This document shows, one piece after another, positions 15,280 to 21,420 of a stretch of 21,420 nt of DNA. Each line of letters begins with the position of its first letter. Position 1 is the stretch's first letter. The position numbers and the translations under genes are program-made. Under the pieces are notes generated by a model. That model saw only the letters and a program-made list of their open reading frames with translations, had not been told where the DNA came from and searched no databases. The DNA is from DATAMF01 sp964472565 (GTDB taxonomy: Bacteria > Chloroflexota > Anaerolineae > Aggregatilineales > Aggregatilineaceae). Where the stretch lies: assembly GCA_964472565.1 (NCBI GenBank), contig CAYYNB010000100.1, positions 1-21,420 of the forward strand, written 5' to 3'.

Positions 15280-16719
15280 ATGGAAAAAATTAGCGTTGTT
15301 GCCGTTGATCTCGGCGCCGAGTCCGGGCGGGTCATCGAAATTTCATTTGATGGCAAACGCCTGGAACAACAGGAAATTCATCGTTTTCCCAACACGCCGG
15401 TTCGCGTTCACCAGACCACCTACTGGGATGTGCTCCGCTTGTGGCAGGACATGCTGACCGGAATCGAAATGGTTGGGCCACGCGCCGCCAGCATTGGCAT
15501 CGATACATGGGGCGTGGATTTCGCCCTGCTGGATCGGGATGGCAATCTGCTCGCTAACCCGGTTCACTACCGCGATCCGCGAACGGATGGGTTAATGGAA
15601 TGGGTTTTTGAGCGCGTCCCCCGGCGGCAGGTGTTTGAGTCCACCGGTGTCCAGTTTATGCAGTTGAACACCCTCTACCAGATCGCTAGTTTAGCCAAAA
15701 ATCACAGCCCGCTGCTGGAAATGGCCGAAAGTTATCTGGCGCTGCCTGATCTCTTCAACTATTGGCTGACCGGCGCGCGCCAGGGCGAGTTTACCCACGC
15801 CACTACGACCCAACTCTATAATCCGCGCGCCAGGAACTGGGATGGGGATTTACTGGACGCGCTAGGCATCCCCCAGCGCCTCTTTCCCGATCTCATCCAA
15901 CCGGGCACCCGGCTCGGTGATTACAACGGCATTCCGGTTATTGTTCCGGCCACCCACGATACCGCGAGCGCGGTGTTAGCGGTCCCCACAACGACAGATA
16001 ATTTTGCCTATCTGAGCAGCGGTACCTGGAGTTTGCTGGGGCTTGAACTGGATCATCCGGTGATCAGTGATGCCGCTTATGAGGCCAACGTGACCAACGA
16101 GGGCGGCGCATATGGTACCTTTACCTTTCTCAAAAACGTGGTCGGCCTCTGGATCGTCCAGCAGTGCCGGGCCACATGGCAGGCGGCAGGAACCCGCTAC
16201 AGTTATGAACAGCTTGCCCACGAAGCCGCTGCTGCCGAACCCTTCCGCAGCTATATTGACCCAGACGATCCGGTCTTTCTGAGTCCAGGGGATATGCCCG
16301 CGCGCATCCGGGAATACTGCCAGAGGACGAGTCAGCCCGTGCCTGAAAGCGTCGGCCAGATGCTGCGCACGGTCTTTGAAAGCCTGGCGTTTAAGTACCG
16401 CGTTGTGCTGGACTGCCTGATCGAATTGACAGGCAAACAGGTAGATCGCCTGCACATTGTCGGCGGCGGCGGGCGAAACGCGCTGCTCTGCCAGATGGCC
16501 GCCAATGCCACGGGGCGTCAAGTGGTGGCGGGGCCGTTTGAGGCTACGGCTTTGGGGAACGGCATTGTGCAGTTAATTGCATTGGGCGTGCTGGACAACC
16601 TCAGCCAGGCGCGCGAAATTTTAAGCCGCACCCAGGAAACGATTGTGTACGAGCCGCAGCAGGCAGACATCTGGGACGAAGAATACCAGCGGTATCGGGA
16701 ATTGGTGCGGTGTCAATAA
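15280..16719 (+). CDS. rhaB: L-rhamnulokinase
   Basis: FGGY-family sugar kinase of 479 residues, phosphorylating L-rhamnulose to L-rhamnulose-1-phosphate with ATP. Seen: N-terminal phosphate loop VDLGAESGRV (9-18); IGIDTWGVDFALLD (72-85), which is characteristic of rhamnulokinase; likely catalytic base Asp227 in PATHDTASAV; SSGTWSLLG (246-254); and adenosine-motif GGGGRN (395-400). The length matches E. coli RhaB. ATG at 15280 has AGGA close upstream. rhaA follows after 15 bases. Fuculokinases and xylulokinases share the fold, but the IDTWGVDFALLD region and the rhaA partner make rhamnulokinase nearly certain. Confidence 0.96.
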   Translation: MEKISVVAVDLGAESGRVIEISFDGKRLEQQEIHRFPNTPVRVHQTTYWDVLRLWQDMLTGIEMVGPRAASIGIDTWGVDFALLDRDGNLLANPVHYRDPRTDGLMEWVFERVPRRQVFESTGVQFMQLNTLYQIASLAKNHSPLLEMAESYLALPDLFNYWLTGARQGEFTHATTTQLYNPRARNWDGDLLDALGIPQRLFPDLIQPGTRLGDYNGIPVIVPATHDTASAVLAVPTTTDNFAYLSSGTWSLLGLELDHPVISDAAYEANVTNEGGAYGTFTFLKNVVGLWIVQQCRATWQAAGTRYSYEQLAHEAAAAEPFRSYIDPDDPVFLSPGDMPARIREYCQRTSQPVPESVGQMLRTVFESLAFKYRVVLDCLIELTGKQVDRLHIVGGGGRNALLCQMAANATGRQVVAGPFEATALGNGIVQLIALGVLDNLSQAREILSRTQETIVYEPQQADIWDEEYQRYRELVRCQ

Positions 16720-16734
16720 AAGGAGCTTTTAGAA

Positions 16735-17985
16735 ATGGCAATTGAACAGGCCTATCGGCTGGCGCAGGAACGTTATGCCGCTTTAGGTGTAGATACGGAT
16801 CACGCGCTTAACCACCTCGGCCAGATTTCTATCAGCCTGCACTGCTGGCAGGGTGATGATGTCAGCGGATTTGAAGCATTGGGTGCGGGCTTGAGCGGCG
16901 GGATCGCGGCGACGGGCAATTATCCCGGCAAAGCGCGAACTCCGGCGGAACTGCGGCAGGATTTAGATAAAGCCTTCAGCCTGATTCCGGGAACCCATCG
17001 CCTGAATCTGCACGCGCTCTATGCTGAAACCAGCGGCCAACGAGTTGAACGCAATAACCTGCAACCGGAACACTTCGCCGCCTGGGCCGATTGGGCCAAA
17101 GCCAACCAGCACGGCGTGGACTTTAATCCCAGTCTTTTTTCGCACCCCCTGGCCGCCAGCGGCTTCACCCTGAGCAGTTATGACGAAGGCATCCGCCGCT
17201 TCTGGATCGAGCACTGTATTGCGTCGCGCCACATTGGGGCCTATTTGGGTAAAGAACTTGGCACCCCCTGTATCACGAACATCTGGATTCCCGACGGCTT
17301 CAAGGATACCCCTGTTGACCGGGCTAAACCGCGCGAACTGCTGCGCGATGCACTGGATCAGGTTTTGGAAGAACCCATCGATCCCCTTTACAACCGGGAT
17401 TCCGTTGAAGGAAAATTGTTTGGCCTGGGGTCCGAAAGTTATGTGGTCGGTTCCCATGAATTTTATTTAGGGTATGCTATCACCCGTAAAATTTTGCTGA
17501 CCCTCGACAGCGGACATTTTCATCCGACGGAAGGCATCGCGGATAAATTGTCGTCCGTGCTGCTGTATCTGGATGAAGTGCTGCTGCACGTCAGCCGGGG
17601 CGTCCGCTGGGACAGCGATCATGTCGTCACACTCTCCGACGACCTGCAAAGCATCATGCAGGAACTGGTGCGCGGCGGATTCTTGCCCCGCGTCCATATC
17701 AAGTTAGACTACTTTGACGCCAGTATCAACCGGATCGCGGCCTGGGTAATCGGCGCGCGGAATGCGCAGCGCGCCCTGCTGCTGGCCCTGTTGGAGCCGA
17801 TAGCCCAAATGCGTGATCTGGAAATTCGGGGCGACTATACCAGCCGCCTCGCGTTGTTAGAGGAACTCAAAGGGCTGCCGTTTGGGGCGGTGTGGGATTA
17901 TTTCTGCTTACAGCATCAAGTGCCCACCGCTTTTATGAACGAAATTAAGGCCTACGAGTCTCAGGAACTAACCAAACGTAACTAA
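16735..17985 (+). CDS. rhaA: L-rhamnose isomerase
   Basis: Converts L-rhamnose to L-rhamnulose, a metal-dependent TIM-barrel enzyme in the cytoplasm. At 416 residues it aligns end to end with E. coli RhaA: SLHCWQGDDVSGFE, GNYPGKARTP, RLNLHALY, FSHPLAASGFTLS, NIWIPDG and FDASINRIAAWVIG. Structural metal ligands Glu225, Asp258, His285 and Asp325 and catalytic metal ligands His261, Asp293 and Asp295 are all present. AGGAG lies 9 bases before ATG 16735. It sits between rhaB and the aldolase gene with 15-base gaps on both sides. It is of the enteric RhaA type, not the shorter RhaI-type isomerase. Confidence 0.98.
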   Translation: MAIEQAYRLAQERYAALGVDTDHALNHLGQISISLHCWQGDDVSGFEALGAGLSGGIAATGNYPGKARTPAELRQDLDKAFSLIPGTHRLNLHALYAETSGQRVERNNLQPEHFAAWADWAKANQHGVDFNPSLFSHPLAASGFTLSSYDEGIRRFWIEHCIASRHIGAYLGKELGTPCITNIWIPDGFKDTPVDRAKPRELLRDALDQVLEEPIDPLYNRDSVEGKLFGLGSESYVVGSHEFYLGYAITRKILLTLDSGHFHPTEGIADKLSSVLLYLDEVLLHVSRGVRWDSDHVVTLSDDLQSIMQELVRGGFLPRVHIKLDYFDASINRIAAWVIGARNAQRALLLALLEPIAQMRDLEIRGDYTSRLALLEELKGLPFGAVWDYFCLQHQVPTAFMNEIKAYESQELTKRN

Positions 17986-18000
17986 GGAATAGGATGTCGA

Positions 18001-19281
18001 ATGAAGTTTCACCTGTTACACCCCCGCGTTCAGTTGGTCACGATCATGAACCGGATTTACTACAACGGCATGACCACGTTATCCGGGGGGAATCTCTCGA
18101 TCCAGGATGAAAACGGCGATATGTGGATCACACCCGCCGGAATTGACAAAGGTAATCTCACGCCGCGTGATATGATGTGTGTGCATGCCGATGGCACTAT
18201 CGAAGGCCCGCACCGCCCATCGTCCGAATATCCATTCCACCGCGCGATCTACAATCTGCGGCCCGATTTCCGGGGGATTGTCCACGCCCATCCCCCCGCA
18301 CTGGTCTCGTTTAGTATTGTCCGGCAGATACCCGATACCCACATCATTCCCCAGGTGCAGCGCGTGTGTGGGCAGGTGGGTTATGCGCCCTATGCGCTGC
18401 CCGGCAGCGAACAGCTTGGCGCGAACATTGCCGCTACATTTGCCGAAGGCTATAACGTCGTGCTGCTTGAAAATCATGGCATTGCGACGGGCGGCCCCGA
18501 CCTGTTGACCGCCTTTCAGCGCCTGGAAACGCTTGAATTCGGCGCGCGTACCCTGCTCCGTGCGTGTGGGTTAGGGCTGGTCAGTCGGTTGGATGATGCA
18601 CAGTTGGCCGCCTTCGACACCGATCACCATCTGCTGCCAGAATTTGTGCCCGCGCGCCCCAGCAGCGAAGAATGCATCCTGCGCCAGCAAATTGTCGAAA
18701 CCGTTCGCCGCGCCTGTGATCGCCAGTTGATGATCAGCACCGAAGGTGTGGTTTCTGCGCGCGTCGATGACCACAGTTTCCTGATCACACCCACCGGCAT
18801 GGATCGCCGCAGCCTGGAAATCGAAGATATTGTGCTGATTCAGGACGGCCAACGCGAAGCGAATAAACTGCCCAGTCGCTCGATTCGCCTGCATCAGGCC
18901 ATCTATGATCAACATCCTGATCTGGGCTGCGTGCTGACCGCTCAACCGCCGAACGCGACAGCCTATGCGATCTCCGATGTGCGCTTCGACACCAAAACGA
19001 TCCCCGAAAGTTATATCATGTTGCGCCGTGTGCCGGCGATCCCCTATGGCACGCTGTATGCCAAACCCGAACAGATCGCGGCGGTGGTATCCGAACGTGT
19101 GCCGGTAGCGTTAATTGAAAACGATTGTGTGCTGACGGTGGGACGGCATGTGTTAGCGGCGTTTGATCGCCTCGAAGTCGCTGAATATACCGCGCGTTCG
19201 CTGCTCGATACGGCAATTATCGGCACGCTGGTGCCGATGGGCGAACAGGAGATTCGGGATTTGGAAATCCACTTTCCTTAA
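18001..19281 (+). CDS. Tandem class II aldolase fusion, likely L-rhamnulose-1-phosphate aldolase
   Basis: Predicted to split L-rhamnulose-1-phosphate into DHAP and L-lactaldehyde, the step missing from this operon. Its 426 residues hold two class II aldolase/adducin domains. Domain 1 (about 6-195) has SGGNLS (28-33), TPAG, and zinc ligands matching E. coli FucA: Glu76 in PSSEYPFH, His95 and His97 in HAHPP, His159 in ENHG. Domain 2 (about 222-405) repeats the fold (LITPTGMD, LPSRSIRLHQAIY, TAQPP, IENDC), but the four ligands are Ser294, Thr313, Gln315 and Asp375, so it cannot bind zinc in the same way. A single-domain family member is about 200-270 residues. AGGA lies 6 bases before ATG 18001. 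Domain 2 may serve oligomer assembly or regulation. L-fuculose-phosphate aldolase activity is the alternative. Confidence 0.88.
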   Translation: MKFHLLHPRVQLVTIMNRIYYNGMTTLSGGNLSIQDENGDMWITPAGIDKGNLTPRDMMCVHADGTIEGPHRPSSEYPFHRAIYNLRPDFRGIVHAHPPALVSFSIVRQIPDTHIIPQVQRVCGQVGYAPYALPGSEQLGANIAATFAEGYNVVLLENHGIATGGPDLLTAFQRLETLEFGARTLLRACGLGLVSRLDDAQLAAFDTDHHLLPEFVPARPSSEECILRQQIVETVRRACDRQLMISTEGVVSARVDDHSFLITPTGMDRRSLEIEDIVLIQDGQREANKLPSRSIRLHQAIYDQHPDLGCVLTAQPPNATAYAISDVRFDTKTIPESYIMLRRVPAIPYGTLYAKPEQIAAVVSERVPVALIENDCVLTVGRHVLAAFDRLEVAEYTARSLLDTAIIGTLVPMGEQEIRDLEIHFP

Positions 19282-19289
19282 GCAGAGTT

Positions 19290-19318
19290 CAGGGAAGCAG
19301 TTTTGACCTGCTTCCCTG
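19290..19318. terminator. Terminator hairpin at the end of the rha operon, convergent with metK
   Basis: Perfect 11-bp stem (19290-19300 with 19308-19318) and a 7-base loop. On the plus strand it is followed by GTATTTTGTGTTT, a reasonable U-rich tail for the rha operon. On the minus strand the tail is poor, but the hairpin lies 11 bases after metK's stop and may act in both directions. Confidence 0.85.
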
Positions 19319-19329
19319 GTATTTTGTGT

Positions 19330-20559
19330 TTAGAGGCCCGCTTCTTTACGCAGAATAGCGGCTTTGTCGGTGCGTTCCCAGGCCACATCCAGATCGTTAC
19401 GGCCAAAGTGACCAAAGGCTGCCACCTGGCGGAACTGCGGCTTGCGCAGATCGAGGTTTTGAATAATCGCAGCAGGGCGCATATCGAAGTGTTTGTTGAT
19501 CAGTTTGACAATCTCTTCGTCTGGAATGCAGCCCGTGCCGTAGGTTTCAATTGCAATCGACAGCGGGTGCGCCACGCCAATCGCATACGACACCTGTAGC
19601 TCAAAACGTGCCGCCAGCCCTGCCGCGACGACGTTTTTCGCCACATACCGCGCCATATAAGCCGCCGAACGGTCCACTTTGGTCGCGTCCTTACCAGAGA
19701 ATGCGCCGCCGCCGTGTCGCGCCACGCCGCCGTAGGTATCCACGATGATCTTACGTCCGGTCAGTCCGGCGTCGCCCAACGGCCCACCCACCACAAAACG
19801 CCCGGTGGGGTTCACAAAGTAGTGTGTATTTTCATCGAGCAGTTCCGCCGGGATAATTTCGCGGACCACATGCTCCAGAATATCCGCCCGAATCTGCTCC
19901 ATCGAGATTTCGGGGGCATGCTGCGACGAGATCAAGACCGTGTCTACGCGCTTCGGCTTGCCGTAGGAATATTCAACCGTAACCTGAGTCTTGCCGTCAG
20001 GCCGCAGGTAATCCAAAATCCCATTCCGCCGGACATACGACAGGCGGCGGGCCAGTTTGTGCGCCAGCATGATCGACAGCGGCATATATTCCGGGGTTTC
20101 GTCGCACGCAAAGCCGATCATCATGCCCTGGTCGCCTGCGCCAATCGCATCAAGCTGCGCTTCGGTCAGCTTGCTGCCATCGCGCACTTCAAGCGCCCGG
20201 TCCACGCCCTGCGCAATGTCGCCCGACTGTTCTTTGAGCGACACAATCACGCCGCAGGTATCCGCATCAAATCCGAATTTGCCGCGTGTATACCCGATGT
20301 CGCGCACCACACTTCGAACCAATGAATTGATGTCTACATATGTTTTGGTCGTGATCTCCCCCATCACAACCACCAGCCCGGTTGTAACCGCCGTTTCGCA
20401 CGCCACGCGCGCCATCGGGTCATCAGCCACGATAGCATCCAGCACCGCGTCCGAAATCTGGTCACAAATCTTATCAGGATGGCCTTCGGTAACCGACTCA
20501 GATGTAAAGAAAAATTGCGGGGAGGTCATAAAGGTGGTATTGCTTTTGCTTTCACTCAC
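19330..20559 (-). CDS. metK: S-adenosylmethionine synthase
   Basis: Makes S-adenosylmethionine from methionine and ATP. At 409 residues it has the three-domain family pattern: SESVTEGHPDKICDQISDAVLD with His27 and Asp29, GAGDQGMMIGFACDE (140-154), GGGAFSGKDATKVDRSAAY (283-301), and NPTGRFVVGGPLGDAGLTGRK before it. The start is GTG at 20559, with AGGAG 7 bases upstream; an internal ATG at 20529 has no ribosome site and lies close to the conserved FFFTSES region. Transcription begins at a strong promoter about 250 bases upstream and passes a SAM-I riboswitch and a terminator hairpin, so the enzyme's own product should shut it off. It is convergent with the rha operon. Confidence 0.98.
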   Translation of the reverse strand: MSESKSNTTFMTSPQFFFTSESVTEGHPDKICDQISDAVLDAIVADDPMARVACETAVTTGLVVVMGEITTKTYVDINSLVRSVVRDIGYTRGKFGFDADTCGVIVSLKEQSGDIAQGVDRALEVRDGSKLTEAQLDAIGAGDQGMMIGFACDETPEYMPLSIMLAHKLARRLSYVRRNGILDYLRPDGKTQVTVEYSYGKPKRVDTVLISSQHAPEISMEQIRADILEHVVREIIPAELLDENTHYFVNPTGRFVVGGPLGDAGLTGRKIIVDTYGGVARHGGGAFSGKDATKVDRSAAYMARYVAKNVVAAGLAARFELQVSYAIGVAHPLSIAIETYGTGCIPDEEIVKLINKHFDMRPAAIIQNLDLRKPQFRQVAAFGHFGRNDLDVAWERTDKAAILRKEAGL

Positions 20560-20591
20560 AGCAGTTCTCCTGTATGGGATTGTAGGGGATC

Positions 20592-20622
20592 AAAAAACCC
20601 CCCGTCACACTCTACCAGGGGG
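20592..20622 (-). terminator. Riboswitch-controlled terminator before metK
   Basis: On the minus strand CCCCC (20618-20622) can pair with GGGGGG (20598-20603), directly followed by six T (20592-20597). The loop is about 14 bases, long for an intrinsic terminator. It lies 33 bases before metK's GTG and about 60 bases after the aptamer's closing helix. The same G-run can pair instead with CCCC just downstream. I could not trace the antiterminator with certainty. Confidence 0.75.
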
Positions 20623-20680
20623 CGGCATCACACAGAAGGCCTGATACTCTCAGGTGCGCAAGGCAGTGGGATGTGCCACG

Positions 20681-20790
20681 CTCTCATCTTCCAGAAGCCT
20701 GACGGAATTGGCACCTTTTTTTAGCCGGAAAAACTAAAAGAGGTTGCCGCGACTTCACGGGGCCGGTCCCTCTGTCGCTCTGGATAAGAG
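20681..20790 (-). ncRNA. SAM-I (S-box) riboswitch aptamer in the metK leader
   Basis: The minus strand shows the S-box layout. P1 is CTCTTAT (20784-20790) with ATGAGAG (20681-20687). P2 is GCGAC (20774-20778) with GTCGC (20749-20753), enclosing the kink-turn and pseudoknot segment GAGGGA (20767-20772), CCGGCCCC and GTGAA. Then GCAACC (20742-20747) leads to P3 (TTTTAG with CTAAAA), followed by GCCAATTCC and P4 (TTCC with GGAA). The size of 110 bases and the order fit SAM-I. SAM binding should stabilise P1 and favour termination before metK. Such riboswitches commonly control methionine and SAM genes. Confidence 0.95.
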
Positions 20791-20814
20791 TGTGAGAATT
20801 CTCGAATATCACTC

Positions 20815-20843
20815 ATCATACCTTGTGCAGCTACAGATGTCAA
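20815..20843 (-). promoter_or_regulatory. Consensus-like promoter of metK
   Basis: The minus strand reads TTGACA (20838-20843), a 17-base spacer (20821-20837), then TATGAT (20815-20820). This is a perfect -35 and a 5 of 6 -10. The start point would be near 20808, about 18 bases before the riboswitch P1 helix, which is the expected distance. It starts 46 bases after the transposase stop codon. Confidence 0.85.
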
Positions 20844-20888
20844 AATCCGCCGCGAATGGTTGAGTATCTTATTCCCTTGAAAATAAGG

Positions 20889-21420
20889 TCAGGCGGCGGT
20901 AGCGGGTTCAAGAGTAACCTTTAACCCCAAGTTCTCAAGCCGCTTGACCAACTGCTTCTGAAGATACTCCTGTTTGCGTTCATCAAAGTAATTACTCCCA
21001 AGATCAACATAAACGGTACCGCGTTGGATGATATGAAAAACAATAATCAGAATAGATCGGGCAACCGCCACGCTTGCCCGTTTCTTGCCGCGTCGAGCTG
21101 AGAGACGCTTGAATTGGGCGGCGAGATAGTTGTTTTTGCTTTTGCCCGCAGCATGGGCGGCCTCAACCAAAGCTGTTTTGAGATAGGAATTGCCTTTGTT
21201 GGTTTTCGAAGAGCGGTTGCGCCCGGCGCTCTCGTTTTTACCCGGAGCCAGCCCTGCCCACGAGGTGGCATGATTGGCCGTCGGAAAGCGGGTCATATCG
21301 GTTTCCAACTCAGCAATGATAACCTGGGCAACCTTCTCGCTGACACCGGGTATGGTCCAAAGCCGGTCAACCAAGTTGCCCGCATTAAAAGGGAGCATCC
21401 GCCGGGTAATCTCCTGTTCG
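20889..21420 (-). CDS. IS110-family transposase (C-terminal part, cut by window edge)
   Basis: The last 176 residues of a transposase; the frame is open to the right edge, so the ATG at 21398 is internal. The segment LWTIPGVSEKVAQVIIAE is the helix-hairpin-helix opening of the C-terminal Transposase_20 (IS116/IS110/IS902) domain. FPTANHATSWAGLAPGKNES and the following NRSSKTNKGNSYLKTALVEAA hold the family's likely catalytic serine region. The tail KQEYLQKQLVKRLENLGLKV is helical. The N-terminal RuvC-like DEDD domain lies beyond the window. There is no internal stop or frameshift in this part, so the element may be intact. Confidence 0.92.
   Translation of the reverse strand, partial: EQEITRRMLPFNAGNLVDRLWTIPGVSEKVAQVIIAELETDMTRFPTANHATSWAGLAPGKNESAGRNRSSKTNKGNSYLKTALVEAAHAAGKSKNNYLAAQFKRLSARRGKKRASVAVARSILIIVFHIIQRGTVYVDLGSNYFDERKQEYLQKQLVKRLENLGLKVTLEPATAA
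20889..21420 (-). mobile_element. IS110-family insertion sequence, 3' end (outer border not resolved)
   Basis: The insertion element carries the transposase described for this interval. Its end must lie between the transposase stop and the metK promoter (about 20844-20888), as I see no reason for the promoter and riboswitch to belong to it. IS110 elements lack long terminal inverted repeats, so the border cannot be read by eye. A short palindrome, CTTATT with AATAAG, occurs at about 20868-20887. With only some 45 bases after the gene, a 3' bridge RNA does not fit, so any bridge RNA should be upstream of the transposase, outside the window. Confidence 0.7.

Noticed and set aside
18001..19281. 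RhaEW-type aldolase-dehydrogenase fusion as expected in some Chloroflexi
   Set aside because: The C-terminal half has no Rossmann GxxxGxG motif and instead repeats the class II aldolase pattern.
19714..20325. A 203-codon plus-strand frame opposite metK
   Set aside because: Shadow of metK, a universally conserved gene with all motifs intact.

Overview
The window looks like a chromosomal segment of a free-living heterotrophic bacterium, most likely a Chloroflexota member of the Anaerolineae type. This is inference from protein flavour only: a DeoR-type regulator heading a rhamnose operon, extracellular peptidase-MA-like proteins with Thr/Pro-rich stalks, a very large soluble PAS/GAF histidine kinase and LutABC lactate oxidation. 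No rRNA or tRNA gene is visible to fix the taxonomy. Gene density is high, and nearly every stretch is explained by 18 protein-coding genes, two of them cut by the window edges.

Layout. (1) 1-1229, minus: a PhoR-like membrane histidine kinase (cut by the left edge) and its PhoB-like response regulator. (2) 1359-2609, minus: NADP-type isocitrate dehydrogenase with a clear intrinsic terminator. (3) 2851-6927, plus: a 1358-residue soluble histidine kinase with about five PAS and three GAF domains. (4) 6913-11394, minus: a run of housekeeping and surface genes, namely a secreted HExxH metallopeptidase, a membrane-anchored relative that has lost the HExxH, rlmN, a MoaD/ThiS-like sulfur carrier and an AhpD-like CxxC protein. 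(5) 11439-14246, minus: lutABC. (6) 14414-19281, plus: DeoR-family regulator, rhaB, rhaA and a tandem class II aldolase, ending at a strong hairpin terminator. (7) 19330-20850, minus: metK behind a consensus sigma-70-type promoter, a SAM-I riboswitch and a terminator hairpin. (8) 20889-21420, minus: the 3' part of an IS110-family transposase.

The metabolic core is the divergent rha/lut pair. RhaA isomerises L-rhamnose, RhaB phosphorylates L-rhamnulose, and the aldolase should split L-rhamnulose-1-phosphate into DHAP and L-lactaldehyde. If a lactaldehyde dehydrogenase elsewhere makes L-lactate, LutABC would oxidise it to pyruvate. The two operons share a 167-bp intergenic region, and short motifs in it recur before rhaB, which suggests joint control by the DeoR protein. 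No sugar transporter or lactaldehyde dehydrogenase lies in the window.

The most unusual gene is the terminal aldolase (18001-19281). It is a fusion of two class II aldolase domains: the first keeps all four zinc ligands, the second has lost all four. A similar active/inactive pairing is seen in the two neighbouring secreted peptidase-like proteins. I did not see a clearly new defence or mobile system; the best leads are these pseudo-enzyme pairings, the rha/lut coupling and the IS110 insertion beside the metK promoter.
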